From Parvularcula sp039822105 (GTDB lineage Bacteria > Pseudomonadota > Alphaproteobacteria > Caulobacterales > Parvularculaceae), in NCBI GenBank assembly GCA_039822105.1, contig JBCBMW010000013.1, positions 45,537-109,536 of the forward strand: DNA of 64,000 bases, written 5' to 3'. The notes beneath the pieces were generated by a model that worked only from the letters and a program-made list of their open reading frames with translations, was not told where the DNA came from and ran no database searches. Below, one piece after another: positions 17,261 to 26,946 of this stretch (the stretch's first letter is position 1; each line of letters begins with the position of its first letter). Both the position numbers and the translations under genes were made by a program.

Positions 17261-18307
17261 ATGTCACGATCGGTCCTACACGCACTCGTCTTTGCCTGTC
17301 CTTTGATCATTTCTGCAACTGCTGAAGCAACAGCGACTGAGCCGACCGTCGAGATGGGCGCGCCGATCGCAGTCGACATGGATGACGGTTCAGCGAAAGT
17401 ATCGTCTGCTCAACCGCTCGACAGGAGGGCCTGCATGGGCTCGAGCTTTGCGGCGACGGTCGACGCGGCCGATCCAGCGATGTTCAGCGCTGGCAATCCG
17501 GGCCTCGAGAGCGTGGCTGACACCGTTGGCGGCGCCATCGTCCGGGCGTGCGACGGCAGCGGCCGCGGCCGCCCTGTTCGGATCATGTTTCAAAATCTGG
17601 CCAGCGACGGAAGCGTGATCGCCAGCGCCCTTTGGGTGAGCGCAAGGAACTCCGACCAGGGACAGATCACCATGTTTCGGGAGCCGGGAAAGCCTGACGT
17701 CTTTCTGCCCCCGGACGGAGCTTCAGCTGAGTTCAATCCGCGCTACATCGACCAGCGCTATCCGTTCTTGGGGACCAGCCGAGCTCTCAAGCTGCGAGAG
17801 CAAACCGGGATGACCGTGACAAGCCTCGCCAAATCCATGGCAGAGCTTCCCGACGAGAGGCTGATTGAGGCGTACAACGTCTCCACCGTGGCAGACGTGT
17901 TGTTCCGTTCCTGCGGTTGGTCCGAGGCATTCGGCTTCTCTCGTTCGCAGGCGGACGGTGCCCTCGAGCTTCTCGTCTCTCTGATCCAAATCGACACCGT
18001 CGAGTCCGGCCGCACAGGGCCCTACCTCAAGGAGGCTGCCGCCAGCCTGCATGGTGCCGAGGAGGCGGACAGTGAAGTGATCCAGCTCTACACCAACGCC
18101 ATGACAACCTGGAACGGCACCGTTCGAAACGGAGCCCTCAGCGTCATGGCCGACGACGAAAGCATCTGCACCTCAGAAGATCTGATGGCGGACGGACAAG
18201 CAGCCATGAGGCTCCTCGTGATGACCGATCGCAACGCCCTGATCGAAGCCGTCAAGGCCGGGGAGTTCAAAAAGTTCGAAGAGCTGGACAAGCTGGTTGT
18301 TAAGTAA
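17261..18307 (+). CDS. exported protein of unknown function
   Basis: A 348-residue product with a clear signal peptide (MSRSVLHALVFACPLIISATAEA). The mature part is acidic with scattered cysteines; nothing in it matches a family I recognise. A helix-rich C-terminal half is suggested by EKxEE-like heptads near the end (EAVKAGEFKKFEELDKL). GGGGAAG upstream of the ATG serves as ribosome site. It stands alone between glpD and the convergent membrane-transferase operon. Periplasmic or secreted location is likely; function unknown. Confidence 0.75.
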   Translation: MSRSVLHALVFACPLIISATAEATATEPTVEMGAPIAVDMDDGSAKVSSAQPLDRRACMGSSFAATVDAADPAMFSAGNPGLESVADTVGGAIVRACDGSGRGRPVRIMFQNLASDGSVIASALWVSARNSDQGQITMFREPGKPDVFLPPDGASAEFNPRYIDQRYPFLGTSRALKLREQTGMTVTSLAKSMAELPDERLIEAYNVSTVADVLFRSCGWSEAFGFSRSQADGALELLVSLIQIDTVESGRTGPYLKEAAASLHGAEEADSEVIQLYTNAMTTWNGTVRNGALSVMADDESICTSEDLMADGQAAMRLLVMTDRNALIEAVKAGEFKKFEELDKLVVK

Positions 18308-18430
18308 GACGCCGTGTCGGCGCTTGTACGATCTCGACCGCCAATATCGTCTGCATACGTTGGTATGAATATCGCTTCTTTTGGCTAGATGGCGAGCGCC
18401 TAAAGATGTTCATCATCGGAACGATGCCGG

Positions 18431-18447
18431 CGACCCCGAAAGGGTCG
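18431..18447. terminator. short GC hairpin between convergent genes
   Basis: CGACCC-cgaaa-GGGTCG forms a 6-bp perfect stem in the 169-bp gap between two convergent genes. There is no T-tract on either side, so it is a weak candidate for an intrinsic terminator and might simply stabilise mRNA 3' ends. Confidence 0.35.
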
Positions 18448-18476
18448 GGCCACTCTTCACGATAGGCGATTTGCTA

Positions 18477-20111
18477 TCACTCTGTGCCGTCCGACGATGC
18501 CGCTTTCAGAATCGTGCCTCGCCGAATCTGCACACCTAGATTTTTCTCTTGGTCAGCGATCAACACATCAAATGCGTCGCCAAACGCCTCTGCGCCATCT
18601 TTGATATCGGCTTGAGGCCAGGTCGCAATGCCGCGCCAGTCCGCAAGCACATCAATGTCACTCGCTGTGACATAGTTGAGAACATGCCCCTCATCGATGC
18701 GGGCCTGAAGTGCTGCGGGGTTCACCTTGCCGTCGAGGTTGATTGTGCGGTCATGCCAGAAACCCAAAGTGCCCGTCTGGACCGCAGCCACCCAGGTTTC
18801 GTCGTATACGTTTTGATCAACCCATCTCACCACTTGCCTATGGTCATGGGAGACCGGCGAAAGAACGTATCGCTGACTGGTCAAAACCAAAGCGATCGCC
18901 AATGCACCCGCTGCGGCACCAACCTTCAGCCAGGTTTCGAATTTGGGCAGGTGAGTGACTGCCCAAAGCAGGACGGACACCAACGCTGCCACACCAAGTG
19001 GAGACAGAGGGAAGGTATAGCGCGGCAAGAAGTAAGGCGCACCGAAGAACAGGCCATAGTACGCCATCAGAGCTAAGCCAAAGAGACCGTATGCAACCGC
19101 CGCCCAGCGCATTGGGCTGCTGTTCTTGAACTGGAGCCAGTAGAAGGGCACCAAAACAGCAAGAACCATCATCATACAGAACAGTATAGCAAGCGCTTTT
19201 GTCTCAATCGAATTGGGTATCGGCAGGAATACAAATATCTGCTCGTAAATCTTGGCGGGCAGAAGATGAAGATTGCCGCCAAATGTGCTGTTCAGGGACT
19301 GTGCCGGACCACTGATCGGCATGATCGAGCCAAAGCGGAGCTGGTTGTGGATCAGCCAGGGTGCAGCGAACGCAAGACTGAGAAATCCCGGTGGCAAAGC
19401 CTCCAGCACCGCATCTTTGAAGTTAAGCTGCCGGGTGAACTGCATCACCAAAAAACGTGTGGCGAAGATCGCAGTGACCAAAAATGCGCCGTCGATCCGT
19501 GCGAGAAAGCAGAGCCCACATAAAGACCCCAGGATAACCTGGTCGCGCCTCGTGTAAACGCCGCCGCGATTCATCAGTGATCCAAAGTAAGTAAAGGTGG
19601 TCGCTGCTAACGCAGTATAAAGACCAGTCTCAAGCGCATTCATGGAATGAGCAACTGTCGGAAGAGCCACAAACCAAACGACAGCTGCAAGCGCAGGCCA
19701 GACCCACAGTTCGCTTTGGACGGCGAGAGTTTGCCGAACAAATCGGTAGACCGCCCATCCGCCAGCCGCTGAGATCGCCACCATGATCAGGCCGACCCCC
19801 ACCAGCCCACCGATCTTGTCACCACCAGACGCCAAAAATGGCAGTGTAAAAACAAAAGTGATCAGTGGCTGAACGCCATTGGTCGCGATCGTACCTTCTG
19901 AAACGCTCATGCCCTCACCAATCGCTAGGTTCCGCGACACGGTGAGAAGCAGGTATCCATCCTCCGAGACAAAGCGAAACGCGATCGCTTCCGCCCCTTG
20001 GAAAAGCGGCAGCAAGCGAAGGACAACACCGTAAAGCGCGATGGCACCCAGCGCGATCGCAACGGTTTTCATGGCAGGGCTGAGTTCATCATACCACGAT
20101 TTGATCATCAT
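18477..20111 (-). CDS. GT-C fold membrane glycosyltransferase, candidate arabinosyl-type transferase
   Basis: Integral membrane protein of about 544 residues with at least ten hydrophobic segments and a short C-terminal soluble tail. The first extracytoplasmic loop contains FVSEDGYLLLTVSRNLAIGEG, the acidic-pair-plus-aromatic pattern of polyprenyl-phosphate-sugar-dependent GT-C enzymes such as ArnT and mycobacterial arabinosyltransferases. It ends an operon with DprE1-like, DprE2-like, UbiA-like and GtrA proteins, so it probably transfers arabinofuranose (or a related pentose) from the lipid donor to a cell-envelope glycan. Starts at GTG 20123, ATG 20111 or ATG 20108 are possible. Acceptor unknown. 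Confidence 0.8.
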   Translation of the reverse strand: MMIKSWYDELSPAMKTVAIALGAIALYGVVLRLLPLFQGAEAIAFRFVSEDGYLLLTVSRNLAIGEGMSVSEGTIATNGVQPLITFVFTLPFLASGGDKIGGLVGVGLIMVAISAAGGWAVYRFVRQTLAVQSELWVWPALAAVVWFVALPTVAHSMNALETGLYTALAATTFTYFGSLMNRGGVYTRRDQVILGSLCGLCFLARIDGAFLVTAIFATRFLVMQFTRQLNFKDAVLEALPPGFLSLAFAAPWLIHNQLRFGSIMPISGPAQSLNSTFGGNLHLLPAKIYEQIFVFLPIPNSIETKALAILFCMMMVLAVLVPFYWLQFKNSSPMRWAAVAYGLFGLALMAYYGLFFGAPYFLPRYTFPLSPLGVAALVSVLLWAVTHLPKFETWLKVGAAAGALAIALVLTSQRYVLSPVSHDHRQVVRWVDQNVYDETWVAAVQTGTLGFWHDRTINLDGKVNPAALQARIDEGHVLNYVTASDIDVLADWRGIATWPQADIKDGAEAFGDAFDVLIADQEKNLGVQIRRGTILKAASSDGTE

Positions 20112-20180
20112 ACTGTCATCCACTGATCTTGACTTAATCTCACAAAGCGTCGGTTGACCTGAGTGTGGGCTAACATCGCT

Positions 20181-20603
20181 TTACAACACTTTGGCCGTTG
20201 TCTTGTAGGTGAAGAACTTGTGCCCGAAATAGGACGTGACGGTCGGCGCCATGACGCCGCCCATGTGGGCGACCGCGAAGGGGAACAACGTCCAGCCGAT
20301 CGCCGGAAGCGCAACACGCGCGAGAAATGAACTCACGACCACCGCAACAACGATGCCTACGGCGTTCACCGCCGTGAAACGCGATATCTGCTTCATCTGG
20401 CCGTCACCCGCATCGCCGAACACAAACCGCTGAAACAGGATGAAGGCGATCACCATGCCCAACAGGTATGCCGCAACAACAGCAGCCTCAAACGACAGGA
20501 AGATGTCAAAGGCAAAGCGCGAGAGGTAGTTGGCCCCCGCAGCGCAGGCCCCGAGGCCGACAAACTTCAAAAACTGCCAACCGAAAAGAGGACCGTCCGT
20601 CAT
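20181..20603 (-). CDS. GtrA-family membrane protein
   Basis: A 140-residue protein with four hydrophobic segments, normal for GtrA. QFLKFVGLGACAAGANYLSRF at the N-terminus is the usual GtrA opening. Family members are thought to help move polyprenyl-phosphate sugars across the inner membrane, although direct evidence is limited; Rv3789 of the mycobacterial arabinan cluster is a GtrA protein next to dprE1. The start overlaps the DprE2-like gene by 4 bp. It is followed after 57-69 bp by the GT-C transferase. Confidence 0.88.
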   Translation of the reverse strand: MTDGPLFGWQFLKFVGLGACAAGANYLSRFAFDIFLSFEAAVVAAYLLGMVIAFILFQRFVFGDAGDGQMKQISRFTAVNAVGIVVAVVVSSFLARVALPAIGWTLFPFAVAHMGGVMAPTVTSYFGHKFFTYKTTAKVL

Positions 20604-21355
20604 AGCTTGGTCTTATTGAACACAAAGGTTGGCACCAGACGGATAATCAGCATGATGAATCTCCAGAAGAATGGCGCGTAAATGAGGCCGCGAGCCTTAT
20701 CGCCTGCCGCGACGCAAAGTTGACCAGCCTTTTCGGCGGGGGTCCATAAGAACCCTGAACGGTTCATACCCTCTGTCATCGGAGAGATCACAAAGCCAAA
20801 CTTGATACCCACAGCCTTTGCGCCATGTTTTGCCAGGCGGTGATCGATACCCTGGACCAAAGTTGAAAGGCCAGCCTTGGCAGAGCCATAGATGGCGTTT
20901 GACATTCGGCCACGGTCTCCGGCCACGGACGTTATGGCAACCAAAGCGCCGGCACGCTGCTTCTCAAGAACGTTGGCCGCCGCGAGGGACCAAAGCGAAG
21001 GAGCGGTGTAGTTCACGTTCATGAGGTCGTGCGCGGCAGCGAGGTCGGCTTCCGCTTGTGATTGATCACCCAGCACACCGAAGAAGATGTAGCACCGTTC
21101 TAGGCTCGCCCCGTCAAGCCAATCCAAAAGGCGCCCCGCTATGTCACTGGTCTCAGAGAGGTCAGCGATCACGGTTTTCACCTCCGATGCGCCGCGCGCC
21201 AGGAGGTCGGCCTCGATCGCTTTCAGTTTTTCGGGAGACCGCCCAGCCAGGAGCAGCCGATCCCCACGGGCTGCGTGGACCCGACCGGCATGCTCAGCCA
21301 TAGCGGAGGCAGCGCCCAGAATAAGCGCCCACCCCTTCGTACCATGATCGGTCAC
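20600..21355 (-). CDS. SDR oxidoreductase, DprE2-like (keto-pentose reductase)
   Basis: A 251-residue classical SDR. The Rossmann segment WALILGAASAMAEHAGRVHA is at the N-terminus, with ITSVAGDRGRMSNAIYGSAKAG holding the catalytic Ser, Tyr and Lys. The unusual GAASAMAEH glycine motif and short length fit mycobacterial DprE2, which reduces decaprenylphosphoryl-2-keto-ribose to the arabinose epimer with NADH. It overlaps the FAD oxidase gene by 4 bp, so the two would be made together as an epimerase pair. The assignment rests on motif recognition plus operon partners. Confidence 0.82.
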   Translation of the reverse strand: MTDHGTKGWALILGAASAMAEHAGRVHAARGDRLLLAGRSPEKLKAIEADLLARGASEVKTVIADLSETSDIAGRLLDWLDGASLERCYIFFGVLGDQSQAEADLAAAHDLMNVNYTAPSLWSLAAANVLEKQRAGALVAITSVAGDRGRMSNAIYGSAKAGLSTLVQGIDHRLAKHGAKAVGIKFGFVISPMTEGMNRSGFLWTPAEKAGQLCVAAGDKARGLIYAPFFWRFIMLIIRLVPTFVFNKTKL

Positions 21356-22659
21356 TCAAACATCCTCTCGGCGAAATCAGAAGCGATCCCGGGATCGCGG
21401 TGGGTAAGGAACTTCTCCTTATCAGGATATCCTTGGGTAAAAAGTGCGCGCGGCATGCGGGCGTCCTTCGCAGGATAAATCCGTCCGCCTACCGCGGTAA
21501 CGATGCTGTCTAACCGGTCAAACAGCTTTAGGGTCTGTTCTCCCTTGTTGGGGAAGTCGAGTGCCAGGGTGAGCCCTTCGAACGGAAAAGACAGGAGTCC
21601 CGGCGACGACACGTTGCCAAACGTCTTCAGCACTGCCAAAAACGATCCTTGGCCGGAGGACGACGTCAAATCGAGCATCTCTCGAACCGGCTCGACGCCC
21701 GCTGCCATCGGTGTCACGCTCTGGTACTGAAAGAAGCCTTTCGAGCCATACATACGGTTCCACTGACCGATAGCGTCCAAGGGGTAGAAGAACGGCGCAT
21801 AGTGCTCTCGCCCTTGACCGAGTTTGCGCATCTGCCCGGCATGGTAGGCGGTGTTGAACATCCGTACAGAGAGCCCATTGAGCGCAAAACCTGGCAGATC
21901 AATAGGCATACGGAGGAGTGACGAATCGTCGTGAGGCTTGTACTGACCGTCATCTGACCAGTTGGCTCGGCTGAAAATCCCGCGCCCCAGATTTTTGCCG
22001 GAGGCAAGGCAATCAATCCAGCTCACTGTGTGCTCAAACAGACCATCGCTCGACTCTGCTAGGTCCATAAACTCATTCAGGTTATCGAAGGACAGGGTTT
22101 CAGTGTCGAGCCAAGAGGACCCAACCTTCACCAATTGAAGCTCGACCCAGAGGATGACACCGGTGAGCCCCAGGCCGCCAATCGTTGCTGCAAAGAGGCC
22201 GCTTTCATCCTGCGGGGTGAGGAGGTGACGGGTTCCATCGGTACGGGCCAGTTCCAGTGCGGTGACGTGGCACCCAAGCGTGCCAGCTCCATGATGGTTT
22301 TTTCCGTGCACGTCATTGGCAACGGCTCCACCAAGAGTGACAAAACGACTGCCCGGCGTGGTCGGCAAGAAGAAGCCGTGGGGGACAACCACCTTCAGCA
22401 TATCGGACAGGCTCATACCCGCTTCGGCACGGAAGCGGCCTGTCTCTCGGTCGAAGCTGATCACGCGATCAAGATCCGTCATCTGAAGATGGGGTTGTCC
22501 TGCCGCAGTCCCAACATCTCCGTAAGAGCGCCCAAGCCCGCGAGGCAGCAACGGCCCCTCGTCGTTTACCGCCCGCAGCACATCGCTTTGAAACCGCGGA
22601 TGCAGGGTGGGTTCGTCGCGTTGGGTCAGGCGGCCCCAGGGTTCTATCTTGCTTCCCAT
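21352..22659 (-). CDS. FAD-dependent oxidase, DprE1-like (polyprenylphosphoryl-ribose 2'-oxidase)
   Basis: A 435-residue VAO-type flavoprotein. GRGLGRSYGDVG-like residues (PRGLGRSYGDVGTA, about 38-51), TPGSRFVTLGGAVANDVHGKNHH in the FAD domain and FFQYQSV in the substrate half all parallel mycobacterial DprE1, including the GKNHH motif near the covalent-inhibitor pocket. Expected reaction: oxidation of polyprenylphosphoryl-ribofuranose to the 2-keto intermediate. Whether the inhibitor-reactive cysteine of DprE1 is conserved cannot be judged without an alignment. It lies 3 bp after the HAD-UbiA gene and overlaps the DprE2-like gene. Confidence 0.85.
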   Translation of the reverse strand: MGSKIEPWGRLTQRDEPTLHPRFQSDVLRAVNDEGPLLPRGLGRSYGDVGTAAGQPHLQMTDLDRVISFDRETGRFRAEAGMSLSDMLKVVVPHGFFLPTTPGSRFVTLGGAVANDVHGKNHHGAGTLGCHVTALELARTDGTRHLLTPQDESGLFAATIGGLGLTGVILWVELQLVKVGSSWLDTETLSFDNLNEFMDLAESSDGLFEHTVSWIDCLASGKNLGRGIFSRANWSDDGQYKPHDDSSLLRMPIDLPGFALNGLSVRMFNTAYHAGQMRKLGQGREHYAPFFYPLDAIGQWNRMYGSKGFFQYQSVTPMAAGVEPVREMLDLTSSSGQGSFLAVLKTFGNVSSPGLLSFPFEGLTLALDFPNKGEQTLKLFDRLDSIVTAVGGRIYPAKDARMPRALFTQGYPDKEKFLTHRDPGIASDFAERMFE

Positions 22660-22662
22660 GAG

Positions 22663-24117
22663 CTAAACCACGATCGAGAGGAGGACGCCGATGGTTGCAA
22701 GCGCGCCCAGCCCGATCGACTGCCGGTCCTTGACTGCAAAAGCCACCGGATCGTCGTCCAACTGACCACGGAACGCGAGGAGCCAGACCCGCATCACCCA
22801 AAGCGCGATGGCCAAAGCGGCAATCCATAGGAACTGCGGCGTCGAATAAGCTCCGGATGGGAAGGCCGACTCCAAGAGGTAGATGCACACCGTGAAAAGT
22901 GCGCAAGAGGCCGTCGCCACACCAAAGTTAAGGAGGAGCATCGCATCGGAGCCCGCATAGCCTCGGCCGCTGATGGATGTCTGGTCAGCTTTCTTGGCGA
23001 CCTCGACATAGCGCTTAGCCATAGACAGCGAGAGGAAGAAAAACATCGAGAACACCAACAGCCATTCCGATACCACGACACCTGCGAGCGAAGCACCCAG
23101 AACGATGCGGAGAGTGTAGAGGCTTGCGAGGATCACCACGTCAAGCATCGGTATACGCTTCAAACGGAAGCTGTAAGAGAGAGTGATGATCAGATAACAG
23201 ATCATCGAGAAAAAGCTCAGCGGCCCAAGAATCAGCATGCCGATGAGGCCAAAACCGATAGAGCCGAACGCCAAAGGCATCGCCAGTCTAATCGGCACCC
23301 GTCCGGCTGCTAACGGTCGGTCGCGCTTCGTATCGTGTCGCCGGTCTGAACTGAGGTCAGCCAGATCATTGAGGACATAAGTCCCAGATGCAGCGATCGA
23401 GAATAGAAAGAAACCGGCGATAACCTCAGCCCACGCTCCAAGGTCGCCGTATGCATGACCCAAGAAAAGCGCCACGAACAAGAGGACATTCTTCGCCCAC
23501 TGATGAAGCCGGAAACACTTGCGCCAGTCTTTCAATGATGGCGCATGGCCATCAAACCGAGCCTCGACGCGGGTTTGATTGGCCGCGGCCGTCGCGACCT
23601 GCTCGGATACGCCGACCAGGATTGCGCCCTGAGCTTTCTCCCAAACCGCGAGGTCCGCTGCGCTGTCGCCGGCATAGACAAATCCATCTGGAAAGGTCTG
23701 TTGAAGGTATGCGGCTTTGTTTTGGCCCTTGAGGTTGCGTGTTCCATCGCTACCAACGGCGCTGCGGAAAAAGCCAAAGCGTTCCGCCACGCGATCGACA
23801 ATGCCCTGATCGGCGGCGCTTACGAGATGCAGCTCGCGACCCGCTTCCTTCTGGGCTTCGAGATACGCGATCAAATCGCTGTTCGCTGGCAGCACGTCCC
23901 AATCAACGTCAGCGTGAGCCGAAATGGCGCGCTTCATATGGGCACGACCTTGAGAAAGCTTGGCCACGGCTGTGAGCATGCCCACAGGTTGCTTGAAGAT
24001 CCCAGCCGCAAAGCTCTCATAAAGCGTGTCGGTTCTGAGCAGCGTGTCATCGAGATCAACGATGACAGGTAAGATGTTCTGACTTTCAGCCGCGGCAGGG
24101 CTTTGAAAACCATCCAT
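22663..24117 (-). CDS. HAD phosphatase-UbiA prenyltransferase fusion, polyprenyl-phosphate phosphoribosyltransferase type
   Basis: Two-domain protein of about 484 residues. The N-terminal HAD domain (to about residue 200) has motif I DLDDTLLRTD, motif II SAAD and the acidic motif YAGDSAADLAVW. The C-terminal UbiA domain has seven or more membrane helices with NDLADLSSDRRHDTKRDRP (NDxxDxxxD) and YSFRLKRIPMLDVV. By analogy with Rv3806c plus the phosphatase Rv3807c, the UbiA part may add phosphoribose to polyprenyl phosphate and the HAD part remove the 5-phosphate. ATG 24117 is favoured over two upstream ATGs because AAGGGGA then has normal spacing. First gene of the operon. Confidence 0.85.
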   Translation of the reverse strand: MDGFQSPAAAESQNILPVIVDLDDTLLRTDTLYESFAAGIFKQPVGMLTAVAKLSQGRAHMKRAISAHADVDWDVLPANSDLIAYLEAQKEAGRELHLVSAADQGIVDRVAERFGFFRSAVGSDGTRNLKGQNKAAYLQQTFPDGFVYAGDSAADLAVWEKAQGAILVGVSEQVATAAANQTRVEARFDGHAPSLKDWRKCFRLHQWAKNVLLFVALFLGHAYGDLGAWAEVIAGFFLFSIAASGTYVLNDLADLSSDRRHDTKRDRPLAAGRVPIRLAMPLAFGSIGFGLIGMLILGPLSFFSMICYLIITLSYSFRLKRIPMLDVVILASLYTLRIVLGASLAGVVVSEWLLVFSMFFFLSLSMAKRYVEVAKKADQTSISGRGYAGSDAMLLLNFGVATASCALFTVCIYLLESAFPSGAYSTPQFLWIAALAIALWVMRVWLLAFRGQLDDDPVAFAVKDRQSIGLGALATIGVLLSIVV

Positions 24118-24123
24118 CATCAT

Positions 24124-24470
24124 TCCCCTTAGCCGCCCGCCTGCTTATTCGCATCTGCACAAAGAGAGAAGCACGACTTTGTTAAGTCCTCGCGACCAAT
24201 TCAGCGATGGCGGTGTCCCGGGCCCTAAGAAACGTGACCTGCAAGCGTTCCGCCCCTTGAGCCATGACGGGCAACAGTCCGGTGGTTCAGGCGGCGCGCA
24301 TTCACCGCAGTCGCGGGGGGCCGCTGTGACAACAATTCGGTATACTTGCGACAATATCTATTGTGATGCCTGGATCTCCTGAAAACCTCACCGTTTGCAT
24401 CAGCCGCGGTCTAATCTAGCCTCCGCTTCAAACGGGGCATGACGATCCCGTTGGGGAAGCGGAGCGAAAC
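24124..24470. other. 347-bp intergenic region between divergent genes
   Basis: The region lies between the divergently transcribed HAD-UbiA operon and the penicillin-acylase-like gene, so it must hold promoters in both directions. No ORF with coding character, no tRNA and no strong hairpin is visible. The sequence near 24330-24365 is comparatively AT-rich and could hold a core promoter; this is not resolvable by eye. Confidence 0.4.
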
Positions 24471-26903
24471 ATGGCTTTAGGCCAAAGGTTGGCGATTGTT
24501 GTTGCAGTGTTTGCCGGGGCGGCATTGCTGTTTGATCAACTCATCATGGCACAGATCAAAGACCGGCAGACCTCGGGGTCGTTGGAGCTGGCAGCACTGA
24601 CGGCGCCTGTGCGGGTGGTGCGCGACGATCTGGGCATGCCCTACATCTATGCCGAGAGCCTGACCGATGCGCTGCGGGCGCAAGGTTTCGTTGCGGGGCA
24701 AGACCGGCTGTTCCAGCTCGAGGTCGCCAAAAGGGCCGCATCCGGACGGTTGGCTGAGATCTTCGGCGCTGGCACAGGCGATGTGATCCTCAATCTGGAC
24801 CGCGAGGCCCGGGTGATCGGCTTCCATAGGCTCGCGTCGCGGCAACTCGAAGTGCTATCGCCAGAAGCTCGGCAAAGTCTCGATGCCTACCTTGACGGGC
24901 TCAACGCCTATGTCGCGACGCGAGAGGCGACCCACCCTCTTGAGTTCAAGATGGCGGGATTTGCGCCTGAGGCCTGGACGGCAACGGACCTCTTGACCCT
25001 GACATTCTATCTCGGCTGGGCGAGTTCAGCGAACTTTGACGCTGAACTGATCGCCCACAAAGTGATTGGAAAAATCGGAAAGGAAGCATTCGAGGAAATC
25101 GCGCCCCTCACAGTGAACCCGGACGATAGCGAACCGCAGAGGCAAAGCAGCAAGGGGCAAGACGGCACCTATCGCTGGGCCGGCAAGGCCGACACCCCAG
25201 CCCCGTGGACCCGCGGCGGCTGGCGGCAGCTCGGCATGGGCGGTAGCAACAACTGGGCCGTAAGCGGCGCAAAGGCGGGCACATCCGCGGCGATCGTGAC
25301 GAACGACCCGCATCTTGATAGCCGAAACCTGCCCGGACCGTGGCACCCCGTGGGCCTCATCACCCCTGAGTTCCGGGTGGTCGGGGTGAGCACGGGATTG
25401 CCTGGCGTGGTGGTGGGCCGCAACGCACACGTCGCTTTTGGTGTGACCAACGCCTATGCCGATGCGGTCGATCTCTATATCGAGACGGTCGATCCGAGCG
25501 ACGCGGACAGGTATCTTGAGGGCGACCAATCCCTCCCCTTTGACGCGCTTACCGAGATCATCCGTATCAAGGATGACGAGGCAGGAAGCGGGTATCGCGA
25601 GGAGGAACTGGTCGTCCGATCAACCCGTCGCGGCCCTGTGATCACAGACCACGACCCTGAGCGAGGCCAAGGGGCTGTCATCTCCGTGCGCTGGGCCGCC
25701 GCGGAGTATATGGGCCCAGAGCTTGGCCTTGATGGCTTGATGGCTGCGCGGACTATTGAAGAAGCGATCGCAGCGGTGGAGACAGCGCGGATTGTCTCTC
25801 TCAACTTCGTCGTGGGCGACGTCACGGGCCGCGTGGCCCGGCGAGCAAGCGGGGCCGCGCCCATCCGCTTGCGCGGTGATGGGATGAGTCCTTTTCCGAT
25901 TACGGATGGTACTGACAATTGGGCGGGACCGATCCCCGCGTCCGAAATGCCGGGCGAGATCGACCCGGCGGCTGGTTGGACCGGGTCAGCGAACCACATG
26001 ACAGCACCCTCGGACTATCCCTATATCTACACCACCTATGCCTCCCCGGCCTATCGCTACCGCCGGGTCAGAGAGCTGATGAACGCGCCGCAAGTCACCG
26101 CGGAGGAGGCTTGGGCAGCGCAATACGACACGCTCAACCTCTTCGCACGCGACATCGCGCCAATCTTCGTCGAAGCGCTGTCAGAGGTGGAGGACGAAGC
26201 GCTGCGTGAGCTCGCGGAAATCTTAGCGGCTTGGGATTATCAAGACGAGAAGGATAAACTGGCGCCCACGCTTTTTCACGAAACCGTCCGCCAACTGGCG
26301 CAACTCACCTATGAAGATGAGTTGGGCGAAGACGCGGTGGCGGCTTACCTTTCCAATTGGTACGTGTGGCAACAACGTTTCGATGCCCTGGTGCAGGAGG
26401 GAACGTCTGACTTGTTCGATGATACGCGTACCGAGGAGGTTGAAGAGCTACCCGATATGATCCGCCGCGCGGGAAAGGCCGCCCTCGAGCGGTTGACGGA
26501 CACCCACGGCCCCAATCGCGCGGCGTGGACATGGGGTAAGGTGCATCAAATCCATTTCTCGGGGCCCTTGCGTCTCGACGGCATGCTCGGTCGGCTGACA
26601 GGCAACCAAAGCGTCGCCATGTCGGGTTCCGGCGAGACTTTGCTACGGGCGCTTTATCCCTTTGATGAGCCGTTCGACTCCAAGTGGTTTGCATCGCTCC
26701 GTATGACGGCGGACTTGAACGACCCTGACAAAGTCCGTGCCGTGCTGCCTGGCGGAGCCGTCGGCCGTACATTCCATCAGCATCTTGACGATCAGACCAA
26801 GCACTGGGCCGATGAGGAACCTCAGACCTATTGGTGGTTCAGCGATGAGGCGATCGAAGACAACACGCGATCGGTCCTTACACTGACCACATCCGGTGGG
26901 TGA
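24471..26903 (+). CDS. penicillin acylase-family Ntn hydrolase (exported)
   Basis: An 810-residue precursor of the penicillin amidase/acyl-homoserine-lactone acylase family. The N-terminus has one hydrophobic segment (residues 7-27) for export. An alpha-chain region follows, then the autocleavage site GGSNNWAVSG whose serine (about residue 259) becomes the N-terminal nucleophile. NDPHLDSRNLPGPWHPV, VVGRNAHVAFGVTNAYADAVD and MSGSGETLLRAL match the beta chain. Amide hydrolysis in the periplasm is expected; substrates in this family include beta-lactams, N-acyl-homoserine lactones and lipopeptides, and the sequence does not decide. It stands alone. Confidence 0.92.
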   Translation: MALGQRLAIVVAVFAGAALLFDQLIMAQIKDRQTSGSLELAALTAPVRVVRDDLGMPYIYAESLTDALRAQGFVAGQDRLFQLEVAKRAASGRLAEIFGAGTGDVILNLDREARVIGFHRLASRQLEVLSPEARQSLDAYLDGLNAYVATREATHPLEFKMAGFAPEAWTATDLLTLTFYLGWASSANFDAELIAHKVIGKIGKEAFEEIAPLTVNPDDSEPQRQSSKGQDGTYRWAGKADTPAPWTRGGWRQLGMGGSNNWAVSGAKAGTSAAIVTNDPHLDSRNLPGPWHPVGLITPEFRVVGVSTGLPGVVVGRNAHVAFGVTNAYADAVDLYIETVDPSDADRYLEGDQSLPFDALTEIIRIKDDEAGSGYREEELVVRSTRRGPVITDHDPERGQGAVISVRWAAAEYMGPELGLDGLMAARTIEEAIAAVETARIVSLNFVVGDVTGRVARRASGAAPIRLRGDGMSPFPITDGTDNWAGPIPASEMPGEIDPAAGWTGSANHMTAPSDYPYIYTTYASPAYRYRRVRELMNAPQVTAEEAWAAQYDTLNLFARDIAPIFVEALSEVEDEALRELAEILAAWDYQDEKDKLAPTLFHETVRQLAQLTYEDELGEDAVAAYLSNWYVWQQRFDALVQEGTSDLFDDTRTEEVEELPDMIRRAGKAALERLTDTHGPNRAAWTWGKVHQIHFSGPLRLDGMLGRLTGNQSVAMSGSGETLLRALYPFDEPFDSKWFASLRMTADLNDPDKVRAVLPGGAVGRTFHQHLDDQTKHWADEEPQTYWWFSDEAIEDNTRSVLTLTTSGG

Positions 26904-26946
26904 ACCCCCACTCTCGTTTCGGCATTTATTGAAACACGTCCATGGA

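Noticed and set aside
18431..18447. Strong intrinsic terminator
   Set aside because: The hairpin is perfect but short and has no T-run on either strand, so it is listed only as a weak candidate.
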